A stretch of DNA of 64,000 bases from Fumia sp045615345 (GCA_045615345.1 JAZLER010000013.1:134690-198689), one strand, 5' to 3'. Positions 18,701 to 26,708 are shown, counted from the first letter of the stretch. Numbers and translations: made by a program. Notes: generated by a model from the sequence alone, not told the origin.

Positions 18701-18844
18701 CATAGTATAGCTGCGTCCCAGAGCGATATTTCTGTACTCTGTTTCAGGTGCCGCAAAAATACTTGTCGGCAAACATCTCAGAACAAAACTGAGTGCGAGT
18801 AAAGCACTTAAAACTTTCTTTGTAAAAAGAGTTTTCGATTTCAT
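12704..18844 (-). CDS. Giant secreted wall-anchored DUF4855 protein 2
   Basis: 2046 aa from the ATG at 18844 (AAGGGGGAA about 10 bases upstream; a TTG one codon earlier is less likely). Order: signal peptide (ends SIFAA); discoidin-like module (about 38-190); two Ig-like modules with LSYQWYKDG; six further discoidin-like modules with LTDG motifs; DUF4855 (about 1430-1795); a linker with NGGGGGSYY; seven choline-binding-type repeats (about 1867-2046). The DUF4855 region has barrel-like strands (DMLLCYNGW, TMFDAVMFLGL, KVKFIVMHPG, VEFAGFYYLPEQ, YKMYWIPFNSANGY, HIGLEMECD). Glu1636 and Glu1721/1723 are conserved in the paralogues. I infer a surface glycan-active enzyme. It is closest to giant protein 3, with the same module order. 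It carries its own promoter and terminator. Confidence 0.85.
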   Translation of the reverse strand: MKSKTLFTKKVLSALLALSFVLRCLPTSIFAAPETEYRNIALGRSYTMSHQPNASYGDAGGELTDDKIGGVNFYDSKWVGWSLVPTGTLANVTIDLGSVKEFEDVECVVLDMQAPSIFYPAGDIIISYSDTENGTYKEFARNAVPDDAPKDSVYTLTFSGEPVSARYVRVEFNARTWSFFSEIRVFGNVSIEPELPVISMDLPENLDKNEGDKITLSAEASVTDGGVLSYQWYKDGVALDGETSRKLVINSATEADTGLYYLEITNFFNSLTKTVKTKSCNLVVFPGGLVINDPVIDTDLDASVLLTFKDKLELKVEASNTDSGTLSYQWYKDGVKIGTDSNTYVVDSAKIADSGVYSVVVTNTVDEIYKKSVTSAECVVTVATVERESIISGMAYTTNVPDGRYADGGGYHNTYTDPDHRKLTDGKFGTSWQNVNNAGFHNTTEGYVEIVYDFSEEKPVKEIQLSGFANNAAGIKVYQYIKVEALIDGEWLLLHNITSQEREDGKVIDVLAVPDDVAFSVKSLKITIADFGAWLFMDEIEVFSELTGETPTANLKIIKENNVAKDATYEYSREDDWGYYPDTGNKELNDGRLGGITYTDKNWVGYSGAFYIIFDLGERTTFSEVKAVMLNNPDPTIYVPETIAVSYSDDKENWTLMTTDTLLKPSVDTLYDYIATAPERVSGRYVKFDVVKSRGWCFISEIQILRNPSGNPDMEENNLAVRKETLVDGENSKKLTDQKFATADLNDEKWAEVENEVVIDLGTSSEFEQIDVRFLHDMANGITLPESMDIFVGEEADDLKALGNVSISPLETEDATVSTYRFALGQTEKGRFVKIIFNTSQKLYIDEIEILKNQTFFAQDADEEYVDTNNIALGAAYTTSWDAMTSYPDTDKKELTDGKRGTHLYSNDAWAGYEPAYDEMSFDKDFEVVLDLGEVKEFEQVQIGTLQSNAYEYSVSVPLNIKVEYSSDKVHWNLYADKTYYNVPDGVNRMNYTLDGVKASAQYIKFTLIVPERFCLDEICVYKEMMEYGDYESDPDRGAESNLIYKKPYDVSRSADYRSTAGILTDGLYMQSGNLYDGNWTGFVRSNKAHFNEVELVFNMEAANSVGEVIISSRNDSANNLTTPKNIKLYASMDGATWDEFANVADVTDDGSVELTWNGERDGFSAKTEGATRVYTKFIKVSFEVPEEEGVYACLDEVKVIGKKGQTTDSSFVVSSTGYGNLALGKKYYSLPTSQKTAQPDIGEIQLTDGIRGDITNNQDPAWVMIQQDYCEIPNHMGSRTVVQGYVIDLGKEMYVTEVRTKFISKGFGKSTEFPWTVWTYATNDAGDECPEEWFMLSRQWHVGRAWNSGTCNFGWRSDWTGKNYPDGTPQTMTDSIKGYPFVKTRYIRVDIEALRNAALDEIEVYGYETPQEGAFEVVEGTERNLDTGRDYLKASEQTGYIQDMLLCYNGWYRIDAQSGEERGAWKDYQFRPYLTYIDKQGNAVDTMFDAVMFLGLSDKVGASYSGDAGHKYYPQSIDAWEWYLSKTLGEGGDVWELNKAAKIASEELGDPNYKVKFIVMHPGADGKNGDKFGPINGEYYDTAIPTSHYYNYPTDEKAGWQIVADWWFDRAMELYEENIKDLEYVEFAGFYYLPEQVGYLPAVPRYCVDRAHELGYKMYWIPFNSANGYHWGEDIGFDAVALQPNHFFGPATQEGSKSELGNDYLDAVARAINYSHIGLEMECDERYTTDIMKYNQWIDYLNGAYDNGMDGDNCYRNWYIALRGLTNAAYSENPLIRSAYDYAYQIMKGTYTPKNYASDYTSGVPTDRVGDTEIFEQRMGETGFVGDAYIDNASGNASNGGGGGSYYKDPVETTVETATPSDEGYVWFTGTNGYQLKDSNGEFVKGWAEVNGDWYYLDANGYMKTGWVKDQNTWYYLKSSGVMADDGWYKVDNAWYYFGSTGAMKTGWVLDNGRWYYMMSSGAMASGEWVQVNGNWYYFLGNGAMATGWVLYGNDWYYLDNTGAMATGWKVVKGEWYYLDPANGKMAKNTTVDGYKLGANGAWVK
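12720..13250 (-). repeat. Choline-binding-type wall repeat array of giant protein 2
   Basis: Seven units with WYYL or WYYF cores, closed by GYKLGANGAW. One stretch of about 55 bases (around 12905-12960) is nearly identical to the equivalent stretch in giant gene 1 (around 5529-5585). Confidence 0.85.
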
Positions 18845-18877
18845 CAAAAAATTCCCCCTTATATTTACTATACATTA

Positions 18878-18906
18878 ATTTTACAGTTTTTTTAAAGATA
18901 TTGCAA
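18878..18906 (-). promoter_or_regulatory. Promoter of giant gene 2
   Basis: On the minus strand TTGCAA (18906-18901), a 17-base spacer and TAAAAT (18883-18878), about 34 bases before the ATG. The 140 bases between this and the terminator of giant gene 3 are very AT-rich and hold nothing else I can recognise. Confidence 0.55.
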
Positions 18907-19050
18907 TAAAAAAAATGATTTCAAAATGGTATTATTCGATTTTTTTACGCGATAAAATCATTACTCTTTTATTTTACAATAAAATAATTATAATTCATAT
19001 AAAATTTTTACTCAAAATTTTAAAAAACAAGAAAATATCACAAAAACAAA

Positions 19051-19074
19051 AAAGGGTCTCTTTTGAGACCCTTT
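19051..19074 (-). terminator. Terminator of giant gene 3
   Basis: Arms AAAGGGTCTC and GAGACCCTTT around a TTTT loop, 11 bases after the stop codon. On the minus strand it is followed by TTTTTGTTTTTG. Confidence 0.9.
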
Positions 19075-19084
19075 AAATGTTTAA

Positions 19085-22000
19085 TTATTTTACCCAAACG
19101 CCTGAAGCATTTACTTTGTAACCGTTAACAGTTTCGTTTGCTGCCATTCGACCACTGTCGTAGAAGAAGTACCAGTTTCCACCGATCTGGTTCCAGTCTT
19201 TCGCCATCAGACCGTTTGCATTGAGGTAATACCAGCTGTTGCCTTCTTTGAGCCAACCTGTGAACATTTCACCGTTACCGCTCATATAGTACCAGCCGTT
19301 ATCGTATACCCACTGGTTGTTAGCCATAGCACCTGAAGCGTTCAAGTAATACCACTTGCCTGCATCTTTAAACCAACCTGTTGCCATAGCACCGCTTGAT
19401 TTGAGATAGTACCATGTATTACCATCTTTAATCCAGCCTTTTGCCATAACGCCGTTTGATTTGAAGTAGTACCATGTGTTTGCTACTTTAACCCAGCCTG
19501 TTGCGTAATTGCCGTCAGCATCTTCGTATCTGTAATTGCCGTCAGCAGCTACCCAGGTATAGCCTTCATAAGAAGGTTTAACTTCGCCTGTTTCGGGAAC
19601 AGTAGTTGTTTCTCCGATTACGGGTTTTGTTTCCTCTACATAGTAGGAACCTCCGCCACCACCGTTGGAAGCGCCACCTGAAGCGTTATCAACGAATCTG
19701 TCGCCACCGAAACCTGTTCCGCCTGTACCTTCAAAGATTTCGTCTTCGCCTGTACGTTCTGTGGGAACCTGACCAAATGCAGAAACATAGTTCTTAGGTG
19801 TATATGTACCCTTCATAAGCTGATAAGAGTAATCATATGCAGAACGTGCTGTGGGGTCATCACTGAATGCAGCGAGCGCCATAGCCTTTGTACCTTCGTA
19901 CCAGTTTCTGTAGCAGTTAGCGCCGTCCATACCATTGTCGTACGCACCGTTAAGATAGTCAATCCACTGGTTGTACTTCATAATATCAGTAGCATAACGT
20001 CCGTCACATTCCATTTCAAGACCAACATGGCCGTAGTTTGCGGAATATGCAACAGAGTCAAGGTAGTCGTTGCCAAGTTCTGTAGCAGAACCGTCTTCAA
20101 AAGGAGACTGGAAGAAGTGGTTAGGCTGAATAGCTACACCGTCCCAGCCCCAGTCATCAGCCCAGTGATAACCGTTAGCGAAGTTGAAGGGAATCCAATA
20201 CATCTTGTATCCTAATTTGTGAGCTGTGTCGATATGATATTTGGGAGCTGCAGGAGTATAACCAATCTGTTCAGAGAGGTAATAGAAACCAACGAATTCG
20301 ATTCTGTCGTATTTGCCTGCTGCGACACCAGCTTCCCAGCGTTCAATTACTTCTTTGAACCACCAGTCGGAAGCTTTCTGCCAGCCGCGTTTGTTTTCGT
20401 CTGTGGGGTAAGAGTAGTAGTCACTACCGCCAGCATCATCAAAATTTGTATCGTAGTATTCGCCGTCAAGAGGACCAAAGTTTGTACCATTCTTACGGTC
20501 AGCACCGGGGTGCATTACTACGAGTTTAACAGTGTAGTCAGGGTCATTAAGTTCCTGAGCCGCAATTTCAGCAGCCTTTGCAAGGTTAGCAACGTCACCT
20601 GTTTCTTGGTCAAATGTCTTGTCAAGATACCAGTGCCAAGCTTCTGCACTCTGTTCATAGTATTTGTTGTTAACGTCTGCGTTAAATGAAGCACCAACAC
20701 GGTCACCAAGAGCAAGCAGACAAACTGTATCAAACATTGTGTCTACTGCGTTACCGTTCTTATCAATGTATGTGAGATAAGGACGATACTGGTAAGGCAA
20801 CCAGTCACCTCTGTATTCTTCACCAACCTTGTCATATCCGTACCAGCCGTTGTAGCAGAGTACCATATCCTGAACTCCGCCTGTCTGTTCACCTGCTTTG
20901 AGGTAATCACGGCCATTATCGAGGTCACGACCGGAACCTTCTGCTATAACGAAAGCCCCCTCCTGAGGTGTTTCGTAACCGAATACTTCGATTTCATCAA
21001 TAGCAGCAGTTCTCATAATTTCGATGTCAACACGGATATATCTTGTCTTAACAGTTGTATAATCCGGAATTGTATCGGGAGTTGACTGCGGGTCATTTGT
21101 AGCAAAGTTTCTTCCTGACCAGCCGGAACGCCAGCCGTAGGTAAGTGTACCTGAGTTCCAAGCTCTACCTACATCCCACTGACGCGAGAGCATAAACCAT
21201 TCTGTGGGACATTCATCGCCGATATCATCAGTTGCATAAGTCCATACTGTCCAGGGATATTCGGTTGTACCACCGAAACCTTTGGAAATAAATTTAATAT
21301 TAACATTGGAAACATACATTTCCTTGCCAAGGTCGATTACATAACCCTGGATAACAGTCTTACTGCCTGCGTGGTTTTCTTCGTTCAGGTAGCTTGCTTT
21401 GATTACTACCCATGCAGGGTCAGTATTATCTGTCAAAGTACCTCTGATACCATCGGTAAGCTGACTTTCGCCGATATCGGGCTGAGTTGTTTTCTGTGAA
21501 GTAGGAATAGAGTAATATTTCTTACCTAAAGCAAGGTTTCCGAAACCACTTGAAGAAGCTATATAGTCAGCATCAGATGTCTTACCTTTCTGACCAAAGA
21601 CTTTGATTTCATCAAGACAAGCGTAGATACCTGCTTCTTTAGGTGTTTCAAAGTATACTTTAATGTATTTAGCGTAAACTTTTGTAGCTTCGCCACCTTT
21701 GGAAACAAAACCGTCAGTTTCGCCGTTCCATTTAATGTCTACTTCGCCTTCTGTTTCAACATCTTCAATTTTTGCAAATTCATCCCATGTTATACCATCC
21801 ATAGAAGCGTAAAGTTTAACCTTCTTGGGTGTTGTGAGATTATTTGCAGCATCGTTCTTAGAATGAATAATAACTTCACTTACAGAGTTTGCAGCTTCCA
21901 TATCAACAACAAATTCAATCTTGTTGAAATGTACTCGTGTTTCATCTCTTAAGAAACCTGTCCAGTTTCCATCAAACAAAGTAGCTGTCTGCATATAAAG

Positions 22001-25000
22001 GCCATCTGTAAGAAGACCTGCAGTATTTCTGTAATCAGCAGAACGGGAAAGGTTATAAGTTTTGTTAAGAATAAGGTTTGAAACAGGACCCTTATCGGGG
22101 TCGATTTCATAGTCACCGTAAGGCATCATTTCTTTATATACAGAAATTTCATCAATATAGAAGTTCTGGCATACGATAAATGTGAACTTAATGTACTGAC
22201 CGGTTGTTTTTTCACCGTCAAGTGTAAAGTTCATGCGGTTTACGCCTTCAACAGCAGTATGTCCACCTTGGTTTGCATACAAGTTCCAGTGTGTACCGTC
22301 ACTTGAATATTCAACCTTGATATTTTCGGGAACATATACACTGTTTGTATAAGAAGTAGATTTCAAAAGGCCAATCTGAACCTGTCCGAATTCTTTTACT
22401 TCGCCAAGGTCAACAAGGATTTCAAATTCTTTGTCAAAGCCCTGGTCGTCAGTCTTGGGAACATAACCTGCCCAGTTGTTGTTGGAGTAGAGGTATGTAC
22501 CGCGTTTACCATCTGTGAGTTTTTTCTTATCTGCATCAAGAGAAATGATCTCAATTATATCTTTTCCTGTATCTTTATCTTTACCAACAACAATGGGTAT
22601 ACCTGCTTCCCATGAGGTTGTATATGCAGCACCGATTGAAATGTTGTTTGTGTCACTGGAGTTCACATCAGCAGCCTGATCAAAAGCTGTCTGTTTTTCC
22701 ATAACTTCAATTTCATCGATATACATCTTTTCGTCTGCAGGGAAAACAAGTTTAATATATTTTGCGGTTTCCACCTGACCGAAAGCATAGCTGTATGTAC
22801 TTGCAGCTGCATCTAATGTTGTAATCTCTGCAATCTGAACTCTTCCAAGTTCTCTGTAAGAAACATCATCGTCAGAAAGGAATACATCCATTGTTTCAGG
22901 GAGATAAATTTCATTTACAGGGTCATGTAAAAATCTTACATCAATCTGCTGGAATGCACGGAATGTAGCAAGGTCAAGAACGATTTCTGTATTTTCATCT
23001 GCTTTTGAGTAACCCACCCAAGCTTCATCCTCATAGTTATTACCTGCAAAGTTTCCGTCTGTAAGTTCTTTTGTGTCTGTATCTTCATTTTCTGTTGCAA
23101 CTGTGGAAGTATACGCTCTTCTCTGTGCAATGTTGTTGTCATCAGCCTGAGGATTGCTCAAGGGATTTCTGAGAATCTGTGTTTCACAGAAGAATGACCA
23201 TCCTCTTGATTTTACCACTTCCAATCTTACATACTGAGCAGAAACCTTTTCTTTAGCTGTAACAACATATTCATACAGTGTATCAGCTGAAAGAGCAGGA
23301 ATTGTATCAGTTGCAAGTACAGTAAAGTTTTCATTATCGTCAGAATAAGAAACTGTTATTACTTCAGGAACATAAATAGCAGGGTTGGGGCTGTTCAGGA
23401 ATGTTGTTCTGAATTCAGAGAAAGTTTCTTTAGCACCCAAATCAAAAGTGATAAAGAATGTACCTGCGTAACCTACCCATTTAGCATCAGTGTAGGAAAG
23501 GCCACCATACTGACCATCAATAAGCTCTGTGTTATTTGTGTCGGGATAGGAACCCCAGTCGTCTTTTCTTGAATATGTGTATGTAGAGTTAACAGCTAAG
23601 TTATTCTCTTTGGAGATTTTAAGTTTACCTGTAGGTGTAGTACCTGTAAGGTCATCGAAAATTTCGATTTCGTCCATAAAGAGCCAAGCGCCGTAATCAG
23701 AGAATCTGAAACGGATTGCTGCTGCTGTGAGTGCAACATCATCGGGAACAGCAAAAACTTCTGTTATCTTACCTTCACCGCGGTTAAGATCAGTTCCGTC
23801 ATAGATGATCTCCCATGTTTCGCCCATCAAAGCTTCAATTCTGATGGTTCTTGCGTTGTAAAGACCATCTTTTGCGTTGTAATAAGAAGAAAGCTGAATT
23901 TCCTTAAAGGATTTTTCACCGTTAAGGTTAAAGAGAATCTGAAGATATCCGTCATCGATAGAAGAATGGAAACCTACAGTGTTTCCGCTCCAGCTACTGC
24001 TCTTGACACCGTCTGTAAGTGCAACATGAGTCTTATCAGGATGAGAGTTGTGATAGTCACCGCCGTTTGAATGAGTATCATTAACAGCATTGGTGGTATA
24101 TCTTATGCCACTGATAAGATTGTTTGCCATACCGGACATTACAGTAACTGCACAAGTCTTACTTGTAACAGATTTCTTATAGATTTCTTCTTTTGTATTT
24201 GTAACAACTACCTTGTATTCACCACTGTCAGCAACTACTGCAGAAGGAATAACGAGTGTATCGCTGTCTGTGCCTACAGGAGTATTATCTTTATACCACT
24301 GATAAGAAAGCACGCCGCCATCATCGTTAGTAGCAGTAACTTTAAGCTCTACTCTGTCCCTGAAAGCATACATTACAGAATTCTGCAAATCTTTAGTAAT
24401 TACAGGTTCATTGAGCACAAGGCCAACAGGATAAACTACCAGATGACAAACTGTAGAATTAACAGTTTTGGTAAGTGAGTTGAAGTTATTTGTAACAGCA
24501 CAGTAATAATCACCTGTATTTTCAATAGCTGCAGGGTGAATGAAAAGCTGTTTGCCTGTTTCACCTTCCAAAGCTTCGCCATTTTTGTACCACTGGTAAG
24601 TAACTACACCTGCATCTGTAACAGAAGCATTTACTTCAAGGTTTATGGGACTGCCTTCGTTTATATCAAGAGCAGAAGCGATATCAGTCTGAATAACGGG
24701 CAAAACGGGTTCTACGGTAATATTACCGAATACCTCAATTTCACCAAGGAAAGACCAGCTGGCTGCCTCAAATTCAACCATTACATATCTGCCTTCAACT
24801 GCACCGCCTGTAATATCAAGTGTGTATACACTGTTAGCAGGAGCATCTTCAGGATAAGCTCCTCTTGCAAACTCTGTAAAAGGTCCGTCCTCATTATCGG
24901 AATAGGAAACAATAAGTTCCCCATCAGGATAAGGAATACCACCGGAACCAATGGAGTTCAAAGCTGTAATTGCAACTTTGTCAAACTCTCTCTTAGCGTC

Positions 25001-25279
25001 AAGGTCAATAACAACATTGGCAAGTCTGCCTTTTACGCCGGACCATCCTACCCATTTGGAGTCATAGAAGTTTACCACACCGACATTACCGTCAGTGAGT
25101 TCTCCGCCTGAGTCACCATACTGGGGTGTGTCCGAAATGATGTAGTCACATCCTGATGCCAAGTTTTTGTACTCCGTTACGGGAGCAGCAAAAACGCCTG
25201 TGGGGATGCAACTGAGGATGAAGGAAACTGCCATAGAAGCAGCTATGATTTTCTTCATCAATTTTTTACTGAATTTCAT
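19085..25279 (-). CDS. Giant secreted wall-anchored DUF4855 protein 3
   Basis: 2064 aa; the ATG at 25279 follows AAAGGAGG. Architecture matches giant protein 2: signal peptide (ends GVFAA), discoidin-like module, two Ig-like modules (YQWYKNG, YQWYKDN), six more discoidin-like modules, DUF4855 (about 1470-1826), a Gly/Ser linker and six choline-binding-type repeats (about 1905-2064). One discoidin module carries an extra loop of roughly 18 residues (VGKDKDTGKDIIEI) absent from protein 2. DUF4855 has VGFYYLSEQ (Glu1670) and HVGLEMECD (Glu1755/1757), at the same spacing of 85 residues as in protein 2. It is probably a wall-attached glycan-active enzyme. Its C-terminal repeats differ more from the other two arrays than those do from each other, and resemble the array at 36640-37150 (shared NQW, YFFY and GYKVNA). 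Confidence 0.85.
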   Translation of the reverse strand: MKFSKKLMKKIIAASMAVSFILSCIPTGVFAAPVTEYKNLASGCDYIISDTPQYGDSGGELTDGNVGVVNFYDSKWVGWSGVKGRLANVVIDLDAKREFDKVAITALNSIGSGGIPYPDGELIVSYSDNEDGPFTEFARGAYPEDAPANSVYTLDITGGAVEGRYVMVEFEAASWSFLGEIEVFGNITVEPVLPVIQTDIASALDINEGSPINLEVNASVTDAGVVTYQWYKNGEALEGETGKQLFIHPAAIENTGDYYCAVTNNFNSLTKTVNSTVCHLVVYPVGLVLNEPVITKDLQNSVMYAFRDRVELKVTATNDDGGVLSYQWYKDNTPVGTDSDTLVIPSAVVADSGEYKVVVTNTKEEIYKKSVTSKTCAVTVMSGMANNLISGIRYTTNAVNDTHSNGGDYHNSHPDKTHVALTDGVKSSSWSGNTVGFHSSIDDGYLQILFNLNGEKSFKEIQLSSYYNAKDGLYNARTIRIEALMGETWEIIYDGTDLNRGEGKITEVFAVPDDVALTAAAIRFRFSDYGAWLFMDEIEIFDDLTGTTPTGKLKISKENNLAVNSTYTYSRKDDWGSYPDTNNTELIDGQYGGLSYTDAKWVGYAGTFFITFDLGAKETFSEFRTTFLNSPNPAIYVPEVITVSYSDDNENFTVLATDTIPALSADTLYEYVVTAKEKVSAQYVRLEVVKSRGWSFFCETQILRNPLSNPQADDNNIAQRRAYTSTVATENEDTDTKELTDGNFAGNNYEDEAWVGYSKADENTEIVLDLATFRAFQQIDVRFLHDPVNEIYLPETMDVFLSDDDVSYRELGRVQIAEITTLDAAASTYSYAFGQVETAKYIKLVFPADEKMYIDEIEVMEKQTAFDQAADVNSSDTNNISIGAAYTTSWEAGIPIVVGKDKDTGKDIIEIISLDADKKKLTDGKRGTYLYSNNNWAGYVPKTDDQGFDKEFEILVDLGEVKEFGQVQIGLLKSTSYTNSVYVPENIKVEYSSDGTHWNLYANQGGHTAVEGVNRMNFTLDGEKTTGQYIKFTFIVCQNFYIDEISVYKEMMPYGDYEIDPDKGPVSNLILNKTYNLSRSADYRNTAGLLTDGLYMQTATLFDGNWTGFLRDETRVHFNKIEFVVDMEAANSVSEVIIHSKNDAANNLTTPKKVKLYASMDGITWDEFAKIEDVETEGEVDIKWNGETDGFVSKGGEATKVYAKYIKVYFETPKEAGIYACLDEIKVFGQKGKTSDADYIASSSGFGNLALGKKYYSIPTSQKTTQPDIGESQLTDGIRGTLTDNTDPAWVVIKASYLNEENHAGSKTVIQGYVIDLGKEMYVSNVNIKFISKGFGGTTEYPWTVWTYATDDIGDECPTEWFMLSRQWDVGRAWNSGTLTYGWRSGWSGRNFATNDPQSTPDTIPDYTTVKTRYIRVDIEIMRTAAIDEIEVFGYETPQEGAFVIAEGSGRDLDNGRDYLKAGEQTGGVQDMVLCYNGWYGYDKVGEEYRGDWLPYQYRPYLTYIDKNGNAVDTMFDTVCLLALGDRVGASFNADVNNKYYEQSAEAWHWYLDKTFDQETGDVANLAKAAEIAAQELNDPDYTVKLVVMHPGADRKNGTNFGPLDGEYYDTNFDDAGGSDYYSYPTDENKRGWQKASDWWFKEVIERWEAGVAAGKYDRIEFVGFYYLSEQIGYTPAAPKYHIDTAHKLGYKMYWIPFNFANGYHWADDWGWDGVAIQPNHFFQSPFEDGSATELGNDYLDSVAYSANYGHVGLEMECDGRYATDIMKYNQWIDYLNGAYDNGMDGANCYRNWYEGTKAMALAAFSDDPTARSAYDYSYQLMKGTYTPKNYVSAFGQVPTERTGEDEIFEGTGGTGFGGDRFVDNASGGASNGGGGGSYYVEETKPVIGETTTVPETGEVKPSYEGYTWVAADGNYRYEDADGNYATGWVKVANTWYYFKSNGVMAKGWIKDGNTWYYLKSSGAMATGWFKDAGKWYYLNASGAMANNQWVYDNGWYYMSGNGEMFTGWLKEGNSWYYLNANGLMAKDWNQIGGNWYFFYDSGRMAANETVNGYKVNASGVWVK
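19090..19570 (-). repeat. Choline-binding-type wall repeat array of giant protein 3
   Basis: Six units with WYY(L/F/M) cores and a GYKVNASGVW cap. The probable wall anchor. Confidence 0.83.
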
Positions 25280-25330
25280 TGTAATCCTCCTTTTAAAATC
25301 TCAGTTTCTCGCGACTGAACACAGTTATTC

Positions 25331-25361
25331 AGTATCACTAATATTAAACCACAATTTGCAA
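25331..25361 (-). promoter_or_regulatory. Possible promoter of giant gene 3
   Basis: A TTGCAA hexamer (25361-25356) inside TTTTATTGCAA, as before giant gene 2. The -10 box is poor: GATACT with a 19-base spacer is the best I see. Confidence 0.25.
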
Positions 25362-25439
25362 TAAAAGTATATATTTTTTGATATTTGTCCAAAAATATTT
25401 AAAGAACAAAGTGGAATCTTTAAAGTTTTGCAATAAAAA

Positions 25440-25461
25440 AGTGGGGTATAGAAACCCCACT
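25440..25461 (-). terminator. Terminator of prfB
   Basis: Arms AGTGGGGT (25440-25447) and ACCCCACT (25454-25461), followed on the minus strand by TTTTTTAT. It lies 3 bases after the stop codon. Confidence 0.9.
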
Positions 25462-25464
25462 CCC

Positions 25465-26580
25465 CTATTTCAATTCTCCGTGTGCCAGAGCTTTAAGATA
25501 AGCGTTGATAAATCCGTCTAAATCTCCGTCCATAACAGCGCTTACATTTCCCATTTCAAACCCGGTTCTGTGGTCCTTCACAAGTGTATACGGCATAAAC
25601 ACATACGAGCGTATCTGTGCGCCCCAGGCAATCTCTTTCTGGTCGCCCCTGATGTCCTCAATCCTGTCAAGGTGCTCTCGTTCCTTGATTTCATAAAGCT
25701 TGGATTTAAGCATCTTCATTGCCATATCCTTGTTCTGGTACTGGCTTCTTTCAGTCTGGCACGAAGTTACAATTCCGGTAGGAATATGAGTAATTCTTAC
25801 AGCCGAGTCGGTTTTGTTTACCTTCTGACCACCTGCACCACTTGAACGATAAGTATCAACTTTTAAATCCTCAGGCCTTATATCGATCTGGATATCATCG
25901 TCAATTTCGGGCATTACTTCCAAAGATGCAAAAGAAGTATGCCTTCTTCCCGATGCATCAAACGGAGAAACCCTTACAAGACGATGTACACCGATTTCGG
26001 ATTTAAGATAACCATAAGCATTAAGCCCTTCAACTAAGATAGAAGCACTTTTGATACCCGCTTCATCACCATCTAAAATATCAAGAGTGCTTACCTTGAA
26101 GTTATGGCGTTCACCCCATCTGCAGTACATACGGTAAAGCATCTCTACCCAGTCCTGAGCCTCGGTACCGCCTGCACCGGCATGGAATGTGAGAATTGCG
26201 TTTTTAGAGTCGAACTCACCTGAAAGCAAGGTAGAAAGCTTCTGTGTTTCAATGCCGTTCTGCAACAAGTTTGTCATTTCTGCAGCTTCTGTGAGCATTG
26301 ACTCATCATCGTCTTCTTCAGCCATCTCAAGCATAGTTTCAGCATCTTCATAAAGTGTAACAAGCCCGTTAAAGCCTTCTAAAACAGACTTCAGTGCACC
26401 TGTTTTCTTCAATACCTTCTGAGAATTTTCGGTATCGTCCCAGAAATCAGGGGCTGATGCCATTTCTTCTAAAGATGCAATTTCCTTCTTAACATTTTCT
26501 ATCCCGAGTGCCGAACCAAGCTCGTCAAGTTCAGGTTTCAAAGCCCTTAAGGCAAGTTTTTGTTCCTCAAACTGAAGCAT
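25465..26580 (-). CDS. prfB: Peptide chain release factor 2
   Basis: 371 aa from the ATG at 26580. An in-frame ATG five codons upstream contains the GGAGG that serves the second ATG at 8-base spacing, which decides the start. Motifs: SPFDASGRRHTS holds the SPF tripeptide that reads UGA and UAA; SSGAGGQKVNKTDSAVRITH holds the GGQ that triggers peptidyl-tRNA hydrolysis. The N-terminal coiled domain includes APDFWDD. The frame is continuous: there is no in-frame UGA near codon 25, so the self-regulating +1 frameshift found in many bacterial prfB genes is absent. It is transcribed from a good promoter divergent from the zinc-finger gene. Confidence 0.97.
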   Translation of the reverse strand: MLQFEEQKLALRALKPELDELGSALGIENVKKEIASLEEMASAPDFWDDTENSQKVLKKTGALKSVLEGFNGLVTLYEDAETMLEMAEEDDDESMLTEAAEMTNLLQNGIETQKLSTLLSGEFDSKNAILTFHAGAGGTEAQDWVEMLYRMYCRWGERHNFKVSTLDILDGDEAGIKSASILVEGLNAYGYLKSEIGVHRLVRVSPFDASGRRHTSFASLEVMPEIDDDIQIDIRPEDLKVDTYRSSGAGGQKVNKTDSAVRITHIPTGIVTSCQTERSQYQNKDMAMKMLKSKLYEIKEREHLDRIEDIRGDQKEIAWGAQIRSYVFMPYTLVKDHRTGFEMGNVSAVMDGDLDGFINAYLKALAHGELK

Positions 26581-26613
26581 TGAAATTTCCTCCATAAAAA
26601 TTCATTACATATT

Positions 26614-26642
26614 ATTATACCTTAAATTTTCAATTCTGTAAA
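26614..26642 (-). promoter_or_regulatory. Promoter of prfB
   Basis: On the minus strand TTTACA (26642-26637), a 17-base spacer and TATAAT (26619-26614). Confidence 0.65.
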
Positions 26643-26649
26643 GATTTGT

Positions 26650-26678
26650 TTGATATATTTAAATATTTATGATATAAT
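26650..26678 (+). promoter_or_regulatory. Promoter of the RING/zinc-ribbon membrane protein gene
   Basis: TTGATA (26650-26655), a 17-base spacer and TATAAT (26673-26678). It is back-to-back with the prfB promoter. Confidence 0.6.
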
Positions 26679-26708
26679 ATCTGAGATATCCAAAGAAAGG
26701 TGAATGTA

